From contig CAVWRJ010000013.1 of assembly GCA_963757335.1 (NCBI GenBank), positions 806,001 to 870,000 on the forward strand: a stretch of 64,000 nucleotides of DNA, in the 5' to 3' direction. The notes below the pieces were generated by a model. The model did no database searches and was not told where the DNA came from. It saw nothing but the letters and a program-made list of their open reading frames with translations. The DNA comes from DASQPA01 sp963757335 (lineage in GTDB: Bacteria > Acidobacteriota > Thermoanaerobaculia > Multivoradales > UBA5704). This document shows positions 24,833-33,570 of the stretch, piece after piece. A program made the position numbers and the translations under genes. Numbering within the stretch: the first letter of the stretch is position 1; every line of letters begins with the position of its first letter.

Positions 24833-24861
24833 TTGACAAGCCCCTGCCGCGGTGCGACTAT
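24833..24861 (+). promoter_or_regulatory. promoter of the initiator tRNA gene
   Basis: Perfect -35 TTGACA (24833-24838), 17-bp spacer, GACTAT (24856-24861). The tRNA begins 6 nt after the -10 box, implying little or no 5' leader. Confidence 0.8.
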
Positions 24862-24866
24862 CCACC

Positions 24867-24943
<77 letters not shown>

Positions 24944-24961
24944 ACTCTCCTGTAAAACCAA

Positions 24962-24985
24962 GGCCACGCGAAAGCGTGGCCTTTT
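24962..24985 (+). terminator. intrinsic terminator after tRNA-fMet
   Basis: GGCCACGC, GAAA tetraloop, GCGTGGCC, then TTTT. Confidence 0.9.
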
Positions 24986-24999
24986 GCATTCAGCGTGGT

Positions 25000-26289
25000 T
25001 TAAAGCGCCTCCCGTACGGGCTGCGGCTTGAGCCGCCCCTCCTCGTCGCTCAGGCGATGGGTGAGGAAGCTCACCCCGATCATCAGCAGGGCCGAAATCC
25101 AGAAGGGGGAACGGATCCCCAGGTTCCCGTACGCCCACCCCGCCCAGAGCGGTCCCAGCACCTTGCACACCCCTCCGAACGCCTGCTGGACCCCCATGAT
25201 CTGACCGGTCTCCGCGCTCGAGCTGCGCCGCGAGACCAGCGCCGTCGTCGCCGGGAAGAGGAGGGCCGTGCCGATCGGCACGAAGAGGGCCACGAAGCCG
25301 AGCGCCCAGTAGCCGCAGGGCCCCCAGGTCCAGCCCCAGAAGGGGTCGCCGCAAGGGCGGGCGAGGGGGAACATGGCGAAGCCCAGGACCATGGCGAAGG
25401 TACCGATCCTGAGCACTGCGAGCTCGCCATAGCGGCGGACGATGGGCCCGAGAAGAATGGCGCGCATGACGACCGAGACCGCGCCGACGTAGAGGTAGAA
25501 CCAGCCGATCGTCTCCTTGGTCACCCCAAAGCGGTCCCCCAGGTAGAGGGCGAGCATGGCGCTCATGGCGGTGAAGGCCATCATGCCGATGGCGTAGACC
25601 CAGACGAGCGAGCTGACCGGCGCCGTGGGGTGGGTCAGCACCTCTTCCATGGCGCTCCGGAGCGACCGCCGCGGCCGGGGCGCCTCCCCCTCCGCCGGTG
25701 CCGCCTCGCGCACCCGGGTCTCCGGCAGCCAGTACCAGGTGAAGACGATGTTGACCAGGCAGAGACCGGCGGCGAAGAAGCCCGGGGCGCGGTTGCTGTA
25801 GTGGGTGAGCGACGACCCCAGAGTGGGCCCGATCATCACCCCGAGGTTGGTCGCCGCCGAGAGCCAGCCGAGCCCCTTCGCCCGCTCCTCCGGCGGCAGG
25901 GAGTCCGAGATATAGGCCTGCGCCACCCCCGTCGTGCCCCCCCCCGCCCCCTGCACCAGGCGCGAAGCGAAGAGCAGCCAGATGTTGTTCGCCATCCCGA
26001 AGAGGACGAAGGCGACGGCCGAGCTGAGGAGGCCGATCAGGAGCATCGGCCGCCGCCCGTAGCGGTCGGAGAAGCGGCCCCAGTAGGGCGCGCTCAGCAG
26101 CTGGGCGAGGGAGAAGGAGGCGAAGAGGGCGCCGATCATCCACGGTCGCGCCCCGAGCTGCTTGGCGTAGAAGGGCAGGAGCGGCGCGATCATCAGAAAG
26201 CCGATCTGGTCGATGAACGCCGTCGTCATCAGCACCCAGAGCTGCTGGAGCGGATTGGAGGTCCCGGGGGTCGCGATCTTCGGGGTCAT
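25000..26289 (-). CDS. MFS exporter, TetA-like
   Basis: 429 residues with twelve predicted helices. Motif A of the major facilitator superfamily is GRFSDRYGRRPMLLIG; the helix 4 region RLVQGAGGGTTGVAQAYISD and helix 5 motif LGVMIGPTLGSSL fit the drug/H+ antiporter TetA/multidrug group. It is the last gene after the ABC importer and starts 4 nt beyond the permease stop, so probably one transcript. Linking an exporter to an iron-type importer suggests siderophore or metal-chelate handling, but that is inference. Confidence 0.85.
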   Translation of the reverse strand: MTPKIATPGTSNPLQQLWVLMTTAFIDQIGFLMIAPLLPFYAKQLGARPWMIGALFASFSLAQLLSAPYWGRFSDRYGRRPMLLIGLLSSAVAFVLFGMANNIWLLFASRLVQGAGGGTTGVAQAYISDSLPPEERAKGLGWLSAATNLGVMIGPTLGSSLTHYSNRAPGFFAAGLCLVNIVFTWYWLPETRVREAAPAEGEAPRPRRSLRSAMEEVLTHPTAPVSSLVWVYAIGMMAFTAMSAMLALYLGDRFGVTKETIGWFYLYVGAVSVVMRAILLGPIVRRYGELAVLRIGTFAMVLGFAMFPLARPCGDPFWGWTWGPCGYWALGFVALFVPIGTALLFPATTALVSRRSSSAETGQIMGVQQAFGGVCKVLGPLWAGWAYGNLGIRSPFWISALLMIGVSFLTHRLSDEEGRLKPQPVREAL

Positions 26290-26293
26290 CCCT

Positions 26294-27970
26294 TTACGCC
26301 TCCCGCCGGCCTTCGACGAGGAAGGCCATGGCGGAGACGGCCATCAGGAGAACTCCATAGACCGCCGCCGTGCCGATGTCCTGGAGTCGCAGGTTCCCCA
26401 GGATCTCGATCGCGATGGGGCGGGTCTCGTAGGTGTAGAGGACGATCGAGGTCACGAGATCGCCCAGGGCGGCGATGAAGGCGAGCCCCGCCCCGGCGGC
26501 GAGCGCCGGGCGGAGGAGCGGCAGGGTCACCCGGAAGAGCCGCCGCACCGGGCCGGCGCCCAGTGACGCCGCCGCCTCCTCGAGCGCCGGGTCAAGCTGG
26601 GCGAGCCCGGCGAGCGCCGCCCTGCCGGTCACCGGCAGGCTTCGCACGAGATAGGCGAGGGGGAGGATCAGGGGCGTTCCGATGAGGACGAACCGCCCGA
26701 GGAACGGCTGGTGGACGCTGAAGGTCACCGCGAGGGCGATGGCGAAGACCGTCCCCGGGATCGCCCAGGGGAGGGCGAGGAGCGACTCCAGGGTCCCCCC
26801 CATCCGGCCCCCCAGGCGCTTCGCCACCCGGGCCGCGGCGAGCCCGAGGGCGAGGGCGGCGAGGGTCGCCGCGGTCGCCATCCAGAGCGAGTTGACGACC
26901 GGGCGCAGGTGCTCCGGGTCGGAGACCAGCCCGCGGTAGTTGCCGAGATTCAACACCGGCGGGATCACCTCGGCCGTCCAGGTGAAGGGGGGGACGAGCG
27001 AGATGAGGAGGAGGACCGCGTGCGGCAGGAGGAGAACCGCCGCCAGCAGATAGCCGGCGAGCGCCGCCCCGATCCGCGCCCGCCCGGCGAGCCGCCGCCG
27101 CGCCGGCGCCACCCCGCGCACCGCCCCCGCCACCACCCCGCCGATCTGCGCCCGATCGCTCCACCGCAGCCCCCAGAGGCCGAGGAGGGCGAGGGCGGCG
27201 AGCATCACCGTCTCCACCTCCGCCATCACCAGGTCGCCGTTCAGCTTCGAGGCGACGATCTGGGTCGGCATCACCCGGAAACCGCCGCCGAAGATGTAGG
27301 GTGCCGAAAACGACGCGAGGGCGGTCATGAAGGTGAGGAGGGCCGCCCCGGCGAGCGCCGGACGGAGGAGGGGGAGGGTGACGGTGAAGAGCGTCCGCCG
27401 CCGGTCCGCCCCGAGCGAGGCGGCGGCCTCCAGGAGGGCGGCGTCCAGACGTTGCAGACCGGCCCGGGTGAAGAGATAGAAGTAGACGTACATCGAGTAG
27501 GCGTGGACGAGGAGGATCGCCCCCGCCCCGGCGAGCCGCCAGGGCGGGTTCTCCAGCCGGAAGAGGGCCATCACGGCCCGCGAGACGAAGCCGCTCTCCC
27601 CATAGAGGAAGAGGAAGGCGATCACCCCGACGAGCGGCGGCAGGGCGACGGGGAGCGCCACCACCGCCCCGAGGATCCGGCGACCGGGAAACTCGGCGCG
27701 CTCGAAAACGAAGGCGAGCGGGATGCCGAGGAGCGCCGAGAGGACGACCGAGGCGCCGGAGATCCAGAAGCTCCGCCAGAGGGCGATCCACTCGTCCTGG
27801 CGGGAGAAGAAGGCCGCGAAGGGGGCGAACGAGAGCTTGCCCGGCAGGCCCAGCGCCTGAAGGAGGGTGATGAGGAGAGGATAGCCCACCAGCCAGGCGA
27901 GGAAGAGGGCGAGGGCGATCCCCAGGGCGAGGCCGGCCCGCCGGCTCCTTGCGGGATTCATGGGATTCAT
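26294..27970 (-). CDS. ABC importer permease, fused two-domain FbpB/ThiP type
   Basis: 558 residues from the ATG at 27970, which overlaps the ATPase stop (ATGA). Two homologous BPD-type permease halves, each with an EAA loop: LLEAAASLGADRRRTLFTVT in the first and LEEAAASLGAGPVRRLFRVT in the second. Twelve or so membrane helices. This double-permease plan is typical of iron(III) and thiamine importers. A duplicated 9-bp unit at the start gives MNPMNP. It should form the channel for the solute-binding lipoprotein encoded two genes upstream. Confidence 0.92.
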   Translation of the reverse strand: MNPMNPARSRRAGLALGIALALFLAWLVGYPLLITLLQALGLPGKLSFAPFAAFFSRQDEWIALWRSFWISGASVVLSALLGIPLAFVFERAEFPGRRILGAVVALPVALPPLVGVIAFLFLYGESGFVSRAVMALFRLENPPWRLAGAGAILLVHAYSMYVYFYLFTRAGLQRLDAALLEAAASLGADRRRTLFTVTLPLLRPALAGAALLTFMTALASFSAPYIFGGGFRVMPTQIVASKLNGDLVMAEVETVMLAALALLGLWGLRWSDRAQIGGVVAGAVRGVAPARRRLAGRARIGAALAGYLLAAVLLLPHAVLLLISLVPPFTWTAEVIPPVLNLGNYRGLVSDPEHLRPVVNSLWMATAATLAALALGLAAARVAKRLGGRMGGTLESLLALPWAIPGTVFAIALAVTFSVHQPFLGRFVLIGTPLILPLAYLVRSLPVTGRAALAGLAQLDPALEEAAASLGAGPVRRLFRVTLPLLRPALAAGAGLAFIAALGDLVTSIVLYTYETRPIAIEILGNLRLQDIGTAAVYGVLLMAVSAMAFLVEGRREA

Positions 27971-29061
27971 GGGACCGGCTCCGCCGCCGGCTTCCAGATC
28001 CGCGGCACGATCCGGCCGTCCCCGGCCGTCGGCACCACGGCGACAGCATCCCCTTCCGCCGCCGCTCCAGACGGGGCGAGCACCTCGATCTCGGCACCCC
28101 CTAGGAGATCCACGAGGAAGTACGTTACCAGGCCCGCATAGCGCCGCTCGACCACCTTGCCGGCGAGAGTGCCCGGGCTCCCCGGTGCGCGGAAGGCGAA
28201 CGACTCGGGGCGGATGATCAGCTCGGCCGGCTCCCCGGCGGCGAGCGGCTCCCCGGCGACCCCCTGCCACACCGGCGATCCGGGGAGGTCGAGGCGCACC
28301 GCGCCGCCCCCCCCCTCCCCAGCCACGAACCGGCCGGGCAGCACACTCGCCCGGCCGACGAACGTCGCCACGAAGCGGGTGGCCGGCTGCTCGTAGAGCT
28401 CCTCCGGGGTGCCCACCTGCTGCAGGGTGCCGCGGTAGAGCACCGCCACCCGGTCGCCCAGATGGAAGGCCTCCTCCTGCTCGTGGGTGACGAGGACGGT
28501 CGTGATCCCCACCCGGCGGATGGCCCGCCGCAGCTCTCGGCGGGTGCGCTCGCGGAGCGTCGGGTCGAGGTTCGAGAGCGGCTCGTCCAAGAGGAGGACC
28601 CGGGGCTCGGGGGCGAGGGCGCGGGCGAGGGCCACCCGCTGCTGCTGGCCGCCCGAGATCTGCCCCACCCGGCGCTCGGCGAACCCGGGGAGGTCGACCA
28701 GGGCGAGCGACTCGGTCACCCGCCGCCCGGCCGCGGCACGGTCGAGCCCCCGGCCGGCGAGGCCGAAGGCGACGTTGCCGCCCACCGTCAGATGCGGGAA
28801 GAGAGCGTAGTGCTGGAAGACCATGCCGAAGTTGCGCCGGGCGGGAGGGAGGCGGGTGACGTCCTCCCCGTCGACGACGATCCGCCCGGCGTCCGGGGTC
28901 TCGAAGCCGGCCACGGTGCGCAGAGCCGTGGTCTTGCCGCTCCCCGAAGGTCCCAGGAGGGCGAGGACCTCCCCTTTGGCCACTTCGAGCGAGATCCCGC
29001 GGAGAACCCGCTCGCGGCCGAAGCTCTTGTCGAGCCCGTCTAGGTGGAGGAACGCTGGCAT
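27967..29061 (-). CDS. ABC importer ATP-binding protein, FbpC/PotA type
   Basis: 364 residues. Walker A GPSGSGKTT, Q-loop FGMVFQHYALFPHLTVGGNV, signature ISGGQQQRVALARAL, Walker B VLLLDEPLSNLD, switch His in VTHEQEEAFHLGDR, then a C-terminal TOBE-like regulatory domain (VLPGRFVAGEG, LIIRPESFAF). The carbohydrate/iron/polyamine (CUT1/Fbp) architecture matches the neighbouring permease and binding protein. Energises uptake at the inner membrane face. Confidence 0.94.
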   Translation of the reverse strand: MPAFLHLDGLDKSFGRERVLRGISLEVAKGEVLALLGPSGSGKTTALRTVAGFETPDAGRIVVDGEDVTRLPPARRNFGMVFQHYALFPHLTVGGNVAFGLAGRGLDRAAAGRRVTESLALVDLPGFAERRVGQISGGQQQRVALARALAPEPRVLLLDEPLSNLDPTLRERTRRELRRAIRRVGITTVLVTHEQEEAFHLGDRVAVLYRGTLQQVGTPEELYEQPATRFVATFVGRASVLPGRFVAGEGGGGAVRLDLPGSPVWQGVAGEPLAAGEPAELIIRPESFAFRAPGSPGTLAGKVVERRYAGLVTYFLVDLLGGAEIEVLAPSGAAAEGDAVAVVPTAGDGRIVPRIWKPAAEPVP

Positions 29062-29118
29062 GGGGGTTCTACGGCTCCGCGGGTCGGAAGTTCGAAGGTG
29101 CCGTGGCTCCGTTGGGTC

Positions 29119-30171
29119 CTACCGCGACGCCCCATGCCCGCGGATCGTGCGGTCCCAGGTGATCATCCACTCCTGGCCGTGCGCGGTCGAGAGGTGCGAG
29201 TCGAAGCGGGCGGGCACCAGATCGTGCACCACCTGCCGGGCCCAGGCCGGCAGCTCCGCCGCCGGCAGGTCGGTCCGCGCCGGCAGCCGGAACGCCTGGC
29301 TCGCCGCCAGGGCCTGCGCCTCCGGCGATCCCACCCACTCGAGAAACGCCTTGGCCTGGGCGGGATGGGGTGCTCCCTTGACGAGGCCGATCGAGTCGTC
29401 GATGACCGGGGTGCCGCTGGTCGGGAAGCGGAAATCGATCGGCGAGCCGCGCTTCTTCTGCCAGAGGACGTCGGTCAGCTCCCAGATGGTGAGAAGCCCC
29501 TCCCGACGGTTGATGCGCTCGAGGAGGAGCGCCGGGCTCATCACGTAATCCTTGGTCTGGCCGTCCAGCCGGCGCAGCCAGTCGAACCCCTGCTGGGTGT
29601 TACCCGTCTGGGCCACCGAGCGGGCGAGGATCATCCCGAAGAGGGTGCGGAGAGTACCGCTCGCGAGCGGATCGCGGATGAGGATCTTCCCCTTCCACTT
29701 GGGATCGAGGAGATCGTCCCAGTCCCTGGGCGCCTGGTCGGCGGGGACGGCGGCGGCATTGAAGACGAGGACCGGGGCCGTCCGGTAGAGCCCGAAGTAG
29801 AGGTCCTTCGGGCCGCGGCTCTCCGGCGGGATCGCCCCCGCCCAGGACGGTCTATAGGGGACGAGGAGGCCCTCGGCGGCGCCGCGGGCGAAGATCTGCT
29901 GCGGCCCCCCGTACCAGAGGTCGGCCTGCGGGTTCGCCCCCTCCGAGCGCACCCGGTCGTAGACCTCCTGCGACCCCATGTCGAGCCAGCGGACGTCGAT
30001 CTCCGGATGGAGCTTCTCGTAGGTCTTCTCCATGAGAGCGAGGAGGTCCCGCCCGTGCGGCGAGTAGAGGACGAGCGGCGTCCGCCCACCGCCGCCCCCG
30101 CAGCCCAGGAGAACGGCGAGCGCCAGCCCCCCGATCCGGGTACGAAACCGCTCTGCGATCTTCTGGAGCAT
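29119..30171 (-). CDS. ABC importer solute-binding lipoprotein, iron(III)-type
   Basis: 350 residues. Signal peptide with lipobox (LALAVLLGC) and a glycine-rich linker. LVLYSPHGRDLLALMEKTYE, GANPQADLWYGG, DWDDLLDPKWKGKI and PHPAQAKAFLEWVGSPEAQ are hallmarks of the FbpA-like solute-binding group (Fe3+, also 2-aminoethylphosphonate and thiamine relatives). First gene of the importer operon. A 7-bp stem ACCGGCC/GGCCGGT (30183-30201) lies in its 5' leader. Ligand not proven; iron is the likeliest guess. Confidence 0.85.
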   Translation of the reverse strand: MLQKIAERFRTRIGGLALAVLLGCGGGGGRTPLVLYSPHGRDLLALMEKTYEKLHPEIDVRWLDMGSQEVYDRVRSEGANPQADLWYGGPQQIFARGAAEGLLVPYRPSWAGAIPPESRGPKDLYFGLYRTAPVLVFNAAAVPADQAPRDWDDLLDPKWKGKILIRDPLASGTLRTLFGMILARSVAQTGNTQQGFDWLRRLDGQTKDYVMSPALLLERINRREGLLTIWELTDVLWQKKRGSPIDFRFPTSGTPVIDDSIGLVKGAPHPAQAKAFLEWVGSPEAQALAASQAFRLPARTDLPAAELPAWARQVVHDLVPARFDSHLSTAHGQEWMITWDRTIRGHGASR

Positions 30172-30403
30172 CAGGAGTCCCCACCGGCCGGAAGGGCCGG
30201 TCCGGGAGGCAGTGTATCGCTTTCGGCGGGGGATCTAGACGGCGCGCACACGGATAGCGAAGCCACGAGGCGAAGGCCGCCGCGCGAGTCTCTACGGTGC
30301 TTGTTTTTTAGAGGCTTGAAGGTTCCGGGTCGGGGGCTCTCCAGGAGAACTCCCCTGATCGAGCCACCCTTCCCGGCAGGTTCAAGAGGCGGAGGGCTCC
30401 GTG

Positions 30404-30613
30404 TTAGGAGAGCTTGGTGACGTTCTCGGCCGCGGGGCCCTTGGTGCCCTGAACGACGTCGAACTCGACCCGCTCACCCTCGGCGAGGCTCTTGAAGCCG
30501 CCGCCCTGGATGGCCGAGTGATGGACGAAAAGGTCCTTGCTGCCGTCTTCCGGCGTGATGAATCCGAAACCCTTGTCGTCGTTGAACCACTTCACTTTAC
30601 CCGTGTTACGCAT
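30404..30613 (-). CDS. cold shock protein, CspA family (second copy)
   Basis: 69 residues: GKVKWFNDDKGFGFITPEDG with RNP1 KGFGFI and RNP2 LFVHHSAI, ending NVTKLS. AAGAAAGAGAGAAAAAGAG forms a purine-rich translation site. The leader carries a stem GGGACC (30654-30659) / GGTCCC (30672-30677). Only moderately similar to the copy at 20293, so probably an old paralogue. RNA chaperone. The 230 bp downstream (30172-30403) shows no gene. Confidence 0.96.
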   Translation of the reverse strand: MRNTGKVKWFNDDKGFGFITPEDGSKDLFVHHSAIQGGGFKSLAEGERVEFDVVQGTKGPAAENVTKLS

Positions 30614-30781
30614 GCTCTTTTTCTCTCTTTCTTGTGCCCCAAAAACGCAGAACGGGACCCTCTAAGCTACAGGTCCCTTTCGTACGTTTTCGGCTTTGGA
30701 ATACCAGGGAGCCACTGGTTGGCCCCGCAGTACAGGATTTATACCACCCACACCGTGAGGAGTCAAGCGCGCGCGCCAAGA

Positions 30782-31897
30782 CTACGGCGTGAACAGGGTG
30801 AGCCGCGCCGAGTAGACGACGGATTCCCCCGGTGCGAGGATCGCCATCCCGGTGTCGACGCCCGGTTCCCACTCGGGTCCGAACGGATCGGCCCAGTTGA
30901 ACTGCGGCTCGAGCACGAGGAACACCTTCTCCGGCGGTCCATAGACCTGGATGGCCTGGATGTGCGGCGAGGCCGCCTCGACCCGCAGGCCGAAGCCGGC
31001 CGCCTCGTCGACGATCTCCGCCACCGCCGAACCCTCCGCGGATCTGACGAGGTCCACGAAGCAGTCGTCGAGGTAGAGCTCCCCCAGCGGCGCCCCCCCC
31101 GGTGCCGAGAAATCGTAGGGCGTGCCGGCGACCGGCACCACCTCTCCCGTGGGCAGCACCTCGTCGTAATTGTCGACCACCACCCGCTGCCGGGCCGGGA
31201 CGTGCATCCGCGCCTGCTGCCGCCGGCCGCTCGGCAGCGCAAAGTAGGGGTGCCAGCCGATTCCCATGGGAAGAGGCTCGCCGCCCACGTTCCTGGCGGT
31301 GACCGTCAAGGTGAACGAATCGCTCTGGAGGACGTTCTCGAACGTGACCTCGGTCGCCGACAGCCACTGGTGGTCGAAATCGCCGGCCCGGAGGACTCCC
31401 GAGAGCCGGTCCTCCTCTGCCGTCGTCTCCCGACGGATCTCTCGGACGCGCGAGGCGAGAATGAGACCGTGCATCGCGTAGTGCTCCGCCCCCGGCTGCT
31501 TGCCTCCGGCGTTGGCCGGCAGGGTGACCGTCCGGCCGAGGATCGTCGTATCGATGGTCTTCCCGTCCGCCGACCGATCCCCACGAATCCGATTGGCGAA
31601 CGGGAGCAGGATGGCGCCGCCGAACCCGTAGGAAGGGTTCCCCTTCCATTCTTCTCCTGGGTCGTCGAGGATCTGGCCGGCCTGTTCCAGGGGAGGCGCG
31701 TCGAGCAGGTCGATGTCCCCCCGCGAGGGGAGATGAGCCCGGATCTGCAGGGTCATCATCCCTCGCCCCGGGAGAATCGTGGCGCTCAGAAAGGCTGGCT
31801 GGCTCAAATCGAACGGCCGTGGCCGCTCCAGGATCACGATCGGCGCGCCGCCGATCTCGAAGGGGCTCTGTTTCCTTGATGTCATCCCTGATGTCAT
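30782..31897 (-). CDS. aldose 1-epimerase/galactose mutarotase-like protein
   Basis: 371 residues from the ATG at 31897 (GGGAG 7 nt upstream), overlapping the DUF72 stop by 4 bp. Sugar mutarotase fold indicators: GGAILLPFANRIRGD near the N-terminus, HGLILASRV, GIGWHPYFALPSG with the catalytic-region His, LDDCFVDL, and FLVLEPQFNWADPFG. These match GalM-type epimerases that interconvert alpha and beta anomers. No signal peptide. Sugar specificity unknown; the pairing with DUF72 looks like an operon. Confidence 0.82.
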   Translation of the reverse strand: MTSGMTSRKQSPFEIGGAPIVILERPRPFDLSQPAFLSATILPGRGMMTLQIRAHLPSRGDIDLLDAPPLEQAGQILDDPGEEWKGNPSYGFGGAILLPFANRIRGDRSADGKTIDTTILGRTVTLPANAGGKQPGAEHYAMHGLILASRVREIRRETTAEEDRLSGVLRAGDFDHQWLSATEVTFENVLQSDSFTLTVTARNVGGEPLPMGIGWHPYFALPSGRRQQARMHVPARQRVVVDNYDEVLPTGEVVPVAGTPYDFSAPGGAPLGELYLDDCFVDLVRSAEGSAVAEIVDEAAGFGLRVEAASPHIQAIQVYGPPEKVFLVLEPQFNWADPFGPEWEPGVDTGMAILAPGESVVYSARLTLFTP

Positions 31898-32628
31898 AGA
31901 AGCTCCCGGAGATCCAAGGCGTTGCGAGTGGCGGCGCCGAGCGTCGTGTTGTCGAAGATGCACCAGACATCCCGTCCCGCTGATCGGTCCGCCTGCATTC
32001 GCGAGGCCAGGGCGGCGAGGTACTCCTCGGAATAGGCCGAATAGTACATTTTGGGCGAGCCGTGGAGCCGGTAGTAGCTGAGCCCACGCCAGCCCCCCGG
32101 CTCTCCGGCCGCCGGCACCCGCGCCGGATCGGCGGCGACCCGGGCGACCTCGAGATCCCGGAGCAGCTCGTCGGCGGGCGCCTCGAACCAGCTCGGATGG
32201 CGCGGCTCACAGGCCAGGGGTGCCGACGAGAGCGCCCGGAGGTCCGCGAAGAAGCTCATCACGGGGTCTGCTTCGAAGCTCAGGCTGGGAGGCAGTTGGA
32301 CGAGCAGGCATCCGAGCTTCTCCCCCAGGCCGGCCGCCTCGGCGAGAAACGTCTGGAGAAGCTCGCCGGCATCGCGCAGCCGGAGATTGTGGGTGATCGC
32401 CTTCGGCACCTTGACCGAGAAGCGAAACGCTGGGGGAACGCTGGCGCTCCAGCGGGCATAGGTGGCCGGGCGGTGCGGGCGATGGAAGGAGCTGTTGATC
32501 TCGACCGCGTCGAAGCGGGCGGCATAGCGTTCGAGATGGCTCCCCACCTCTGGGAAATGCGCCTGCTCCGCCCGCGGCAGGCTCCAACCCGCGCAGCCGA
32601 TCCGCGGGGGCTGATCGGGACGCATCAC
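31894..32628 (-). CDS. DUF72 (YecE-like) TIM-barrel protein
   Basis: 244 residues. IGCAGWSLPRAEQAHFPE, LERYAARFDAVEINSSFHR, FRFSVKVPKAITHNLRL, LGCLLVQLPPSLSFE, CEPRHPSWFE, YYRLHGSPKMYYSAYS and VWCIFDNT are the classic DUF72 motifs. Biochemical role is unestablished for the family. Translationally coupled to the mutarotase-like gene. Confidence 0.94.
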   Translation of the reverse strand: MMRPDQPPRIGCAGWSLPRAEQAHFPEVGSHLERYAARFDAVEINSSFHRPHRPATYARWSASVPPAFRFSVKVPKAITHNLRLRDAGELLQTFLAEAAGLGEKLGCLLVQLPPSLSFEADPVMSFFADLRALSSAPLACEPRHPSWFEAPADELLRDLEVARVAADPARVPAAGEPGGWRGLSYYRLHGSPKMYYSAYSEEYLAALASRMQADRSAGRDVWCIFDNTTLGAATRNALDLRELL

Positions 32629-32753
32629 TGCCGCTCGGCTTCGATGTCAACGAGCAACCGGAGGCGCAAGGTCACGTTCGGAGTGAGTCGAGGAGTTGCC
32701 ACCGTGGCAATTGTACTCGGCTGCCAGGGGTAGCCAAGGCGGAAGACACCCCC

Positions 32754-32833
32754 TTGACTCGCGACGCATCTGCTCTTAGAATGCATACGGGGCTGAGAAC
32801 TGCGTTAGCGGGTCTCGGCCCTTTAGTTTTTTG
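32754..32833 (+). ncRNA. candidate minimal sRNA: promoter, hairpin and T tract
   Basis: A strong sigma70-like promoter, TTGACT (32754-32759), 17-bp spacer, TAGAAT (32777-32782), is followed 7 nt later by a hairpin GGGCTGAGA (32790-32798) / TCTCGGCCC (32813-32821) and a T-rich tail TTTAGTTTTTT. The predicted transcript is only about 45 nt and ends inside the 3' end of the DUF3800 gene, antisense to it. It may also simply be a barrier terminator with a remnant promoter. Confidence 0.45.
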
Positions 32834-33560
32834 GTAGTACGACGAGGCCGATGCCGTCGTATCCTCCCTGCCGGTTGCACCGGAACTTTGATTGGATAAT
32901 CCCGTAGTCCACAAGCGAGCGCTTGCCAAGAAGCGACCGGCCGATGGGCGTTACGACTAAATCGGCCACTTGAAGACCCGCGATATTATCCTCTTTCCCC
33001 CTGAGCGCCATTCCCTTCATGCGACTGGCGACCTGCACGGCCTGAACGAAGCGCGTACCTCCTGACTTCAGGGTCAGCCACGCCAGCTTCAGTTGGCGGT
33101 CTAGAAATCGGTCGCGCTTCTCCGCCACGATTACACCCGCCCCCACCTGCTGGCCTACTTCGTAGCAAAAGCGTTCCACCAATACCTCCAGCCCGAGATG
33201 GTAGGGGTCTATGGCAGCCAACCCATAGCGCTCCAGGTGAGCCTCTTTGCGGATTGCACAAGCCACTATTTGATACTGCAAGCTTGCCAGCAGCATATTG
33301 AGTTGATCGTAAAAATGGGCCCGGAAAACAGGCTTCGCCAACCGTTCAAAGCCGTTTCGATTCCGCACCATATCGGCGGTGTGGAGGATTAATTGGTCGT
33401 TCCCGAGCAGCTGGCGCTTGAAGGTGTTCAACCTCTCGGTCATCTCACCCTTTGCATAGTCCACATCCACGATGATACCGCCCAAGATGAACAGCGGGTA
33501 TTGCGGATCAATCGCGCTCAAGCTGTGGTCTCCAGATTCGTCAAGAAATAAGACTTTCAC
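32823..33560 (-). CDS. DUF3800 protein (RNase H-like fold family)
   Basis: 245 residues, GTG start with GGAGG 7 nt upstream. The N-terminal KVLFLDESGDHS is the defining DUF3800 motif, and acidic or polar residues recur at LHTADMVRN, VIVAEKRDRFLDRQL and NIAGLQVADLVVTPIGR, the last matching the family's C-terminal ADLV region. DUF3800 genes are frequent in accessory DNA and near mobile or defence genes; a nuclease role has been proposed but is not shown. Base composition is lower in GC than its neighbours, which fits transfer. Confidence 0.85.
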   Translation of the reverse strand: MKVLFLDESGDHSLSAIDPQYPLFILGGIIVDVDYAKGEMTERLNTFKRQLLGNDQLILHTADMVRNRNGFERLAKPVFRAHFYDQLNMLLASLQYQIVACAIRKEAHLERYGLAAIDPYHLGLEVLVERFCYEVGQQVGAGVIVAEKRDRFLDRQLKLAWLTLKSGGTRFVQAVQVASRMKGMALRGKEDNIAGLQVADLVVTPIGRSLLGKRSLVDYGIIQSKFRCNRQGGYDGIGLVVLPKN

Positions 33561-33570
33561 TCTCCCCTCC

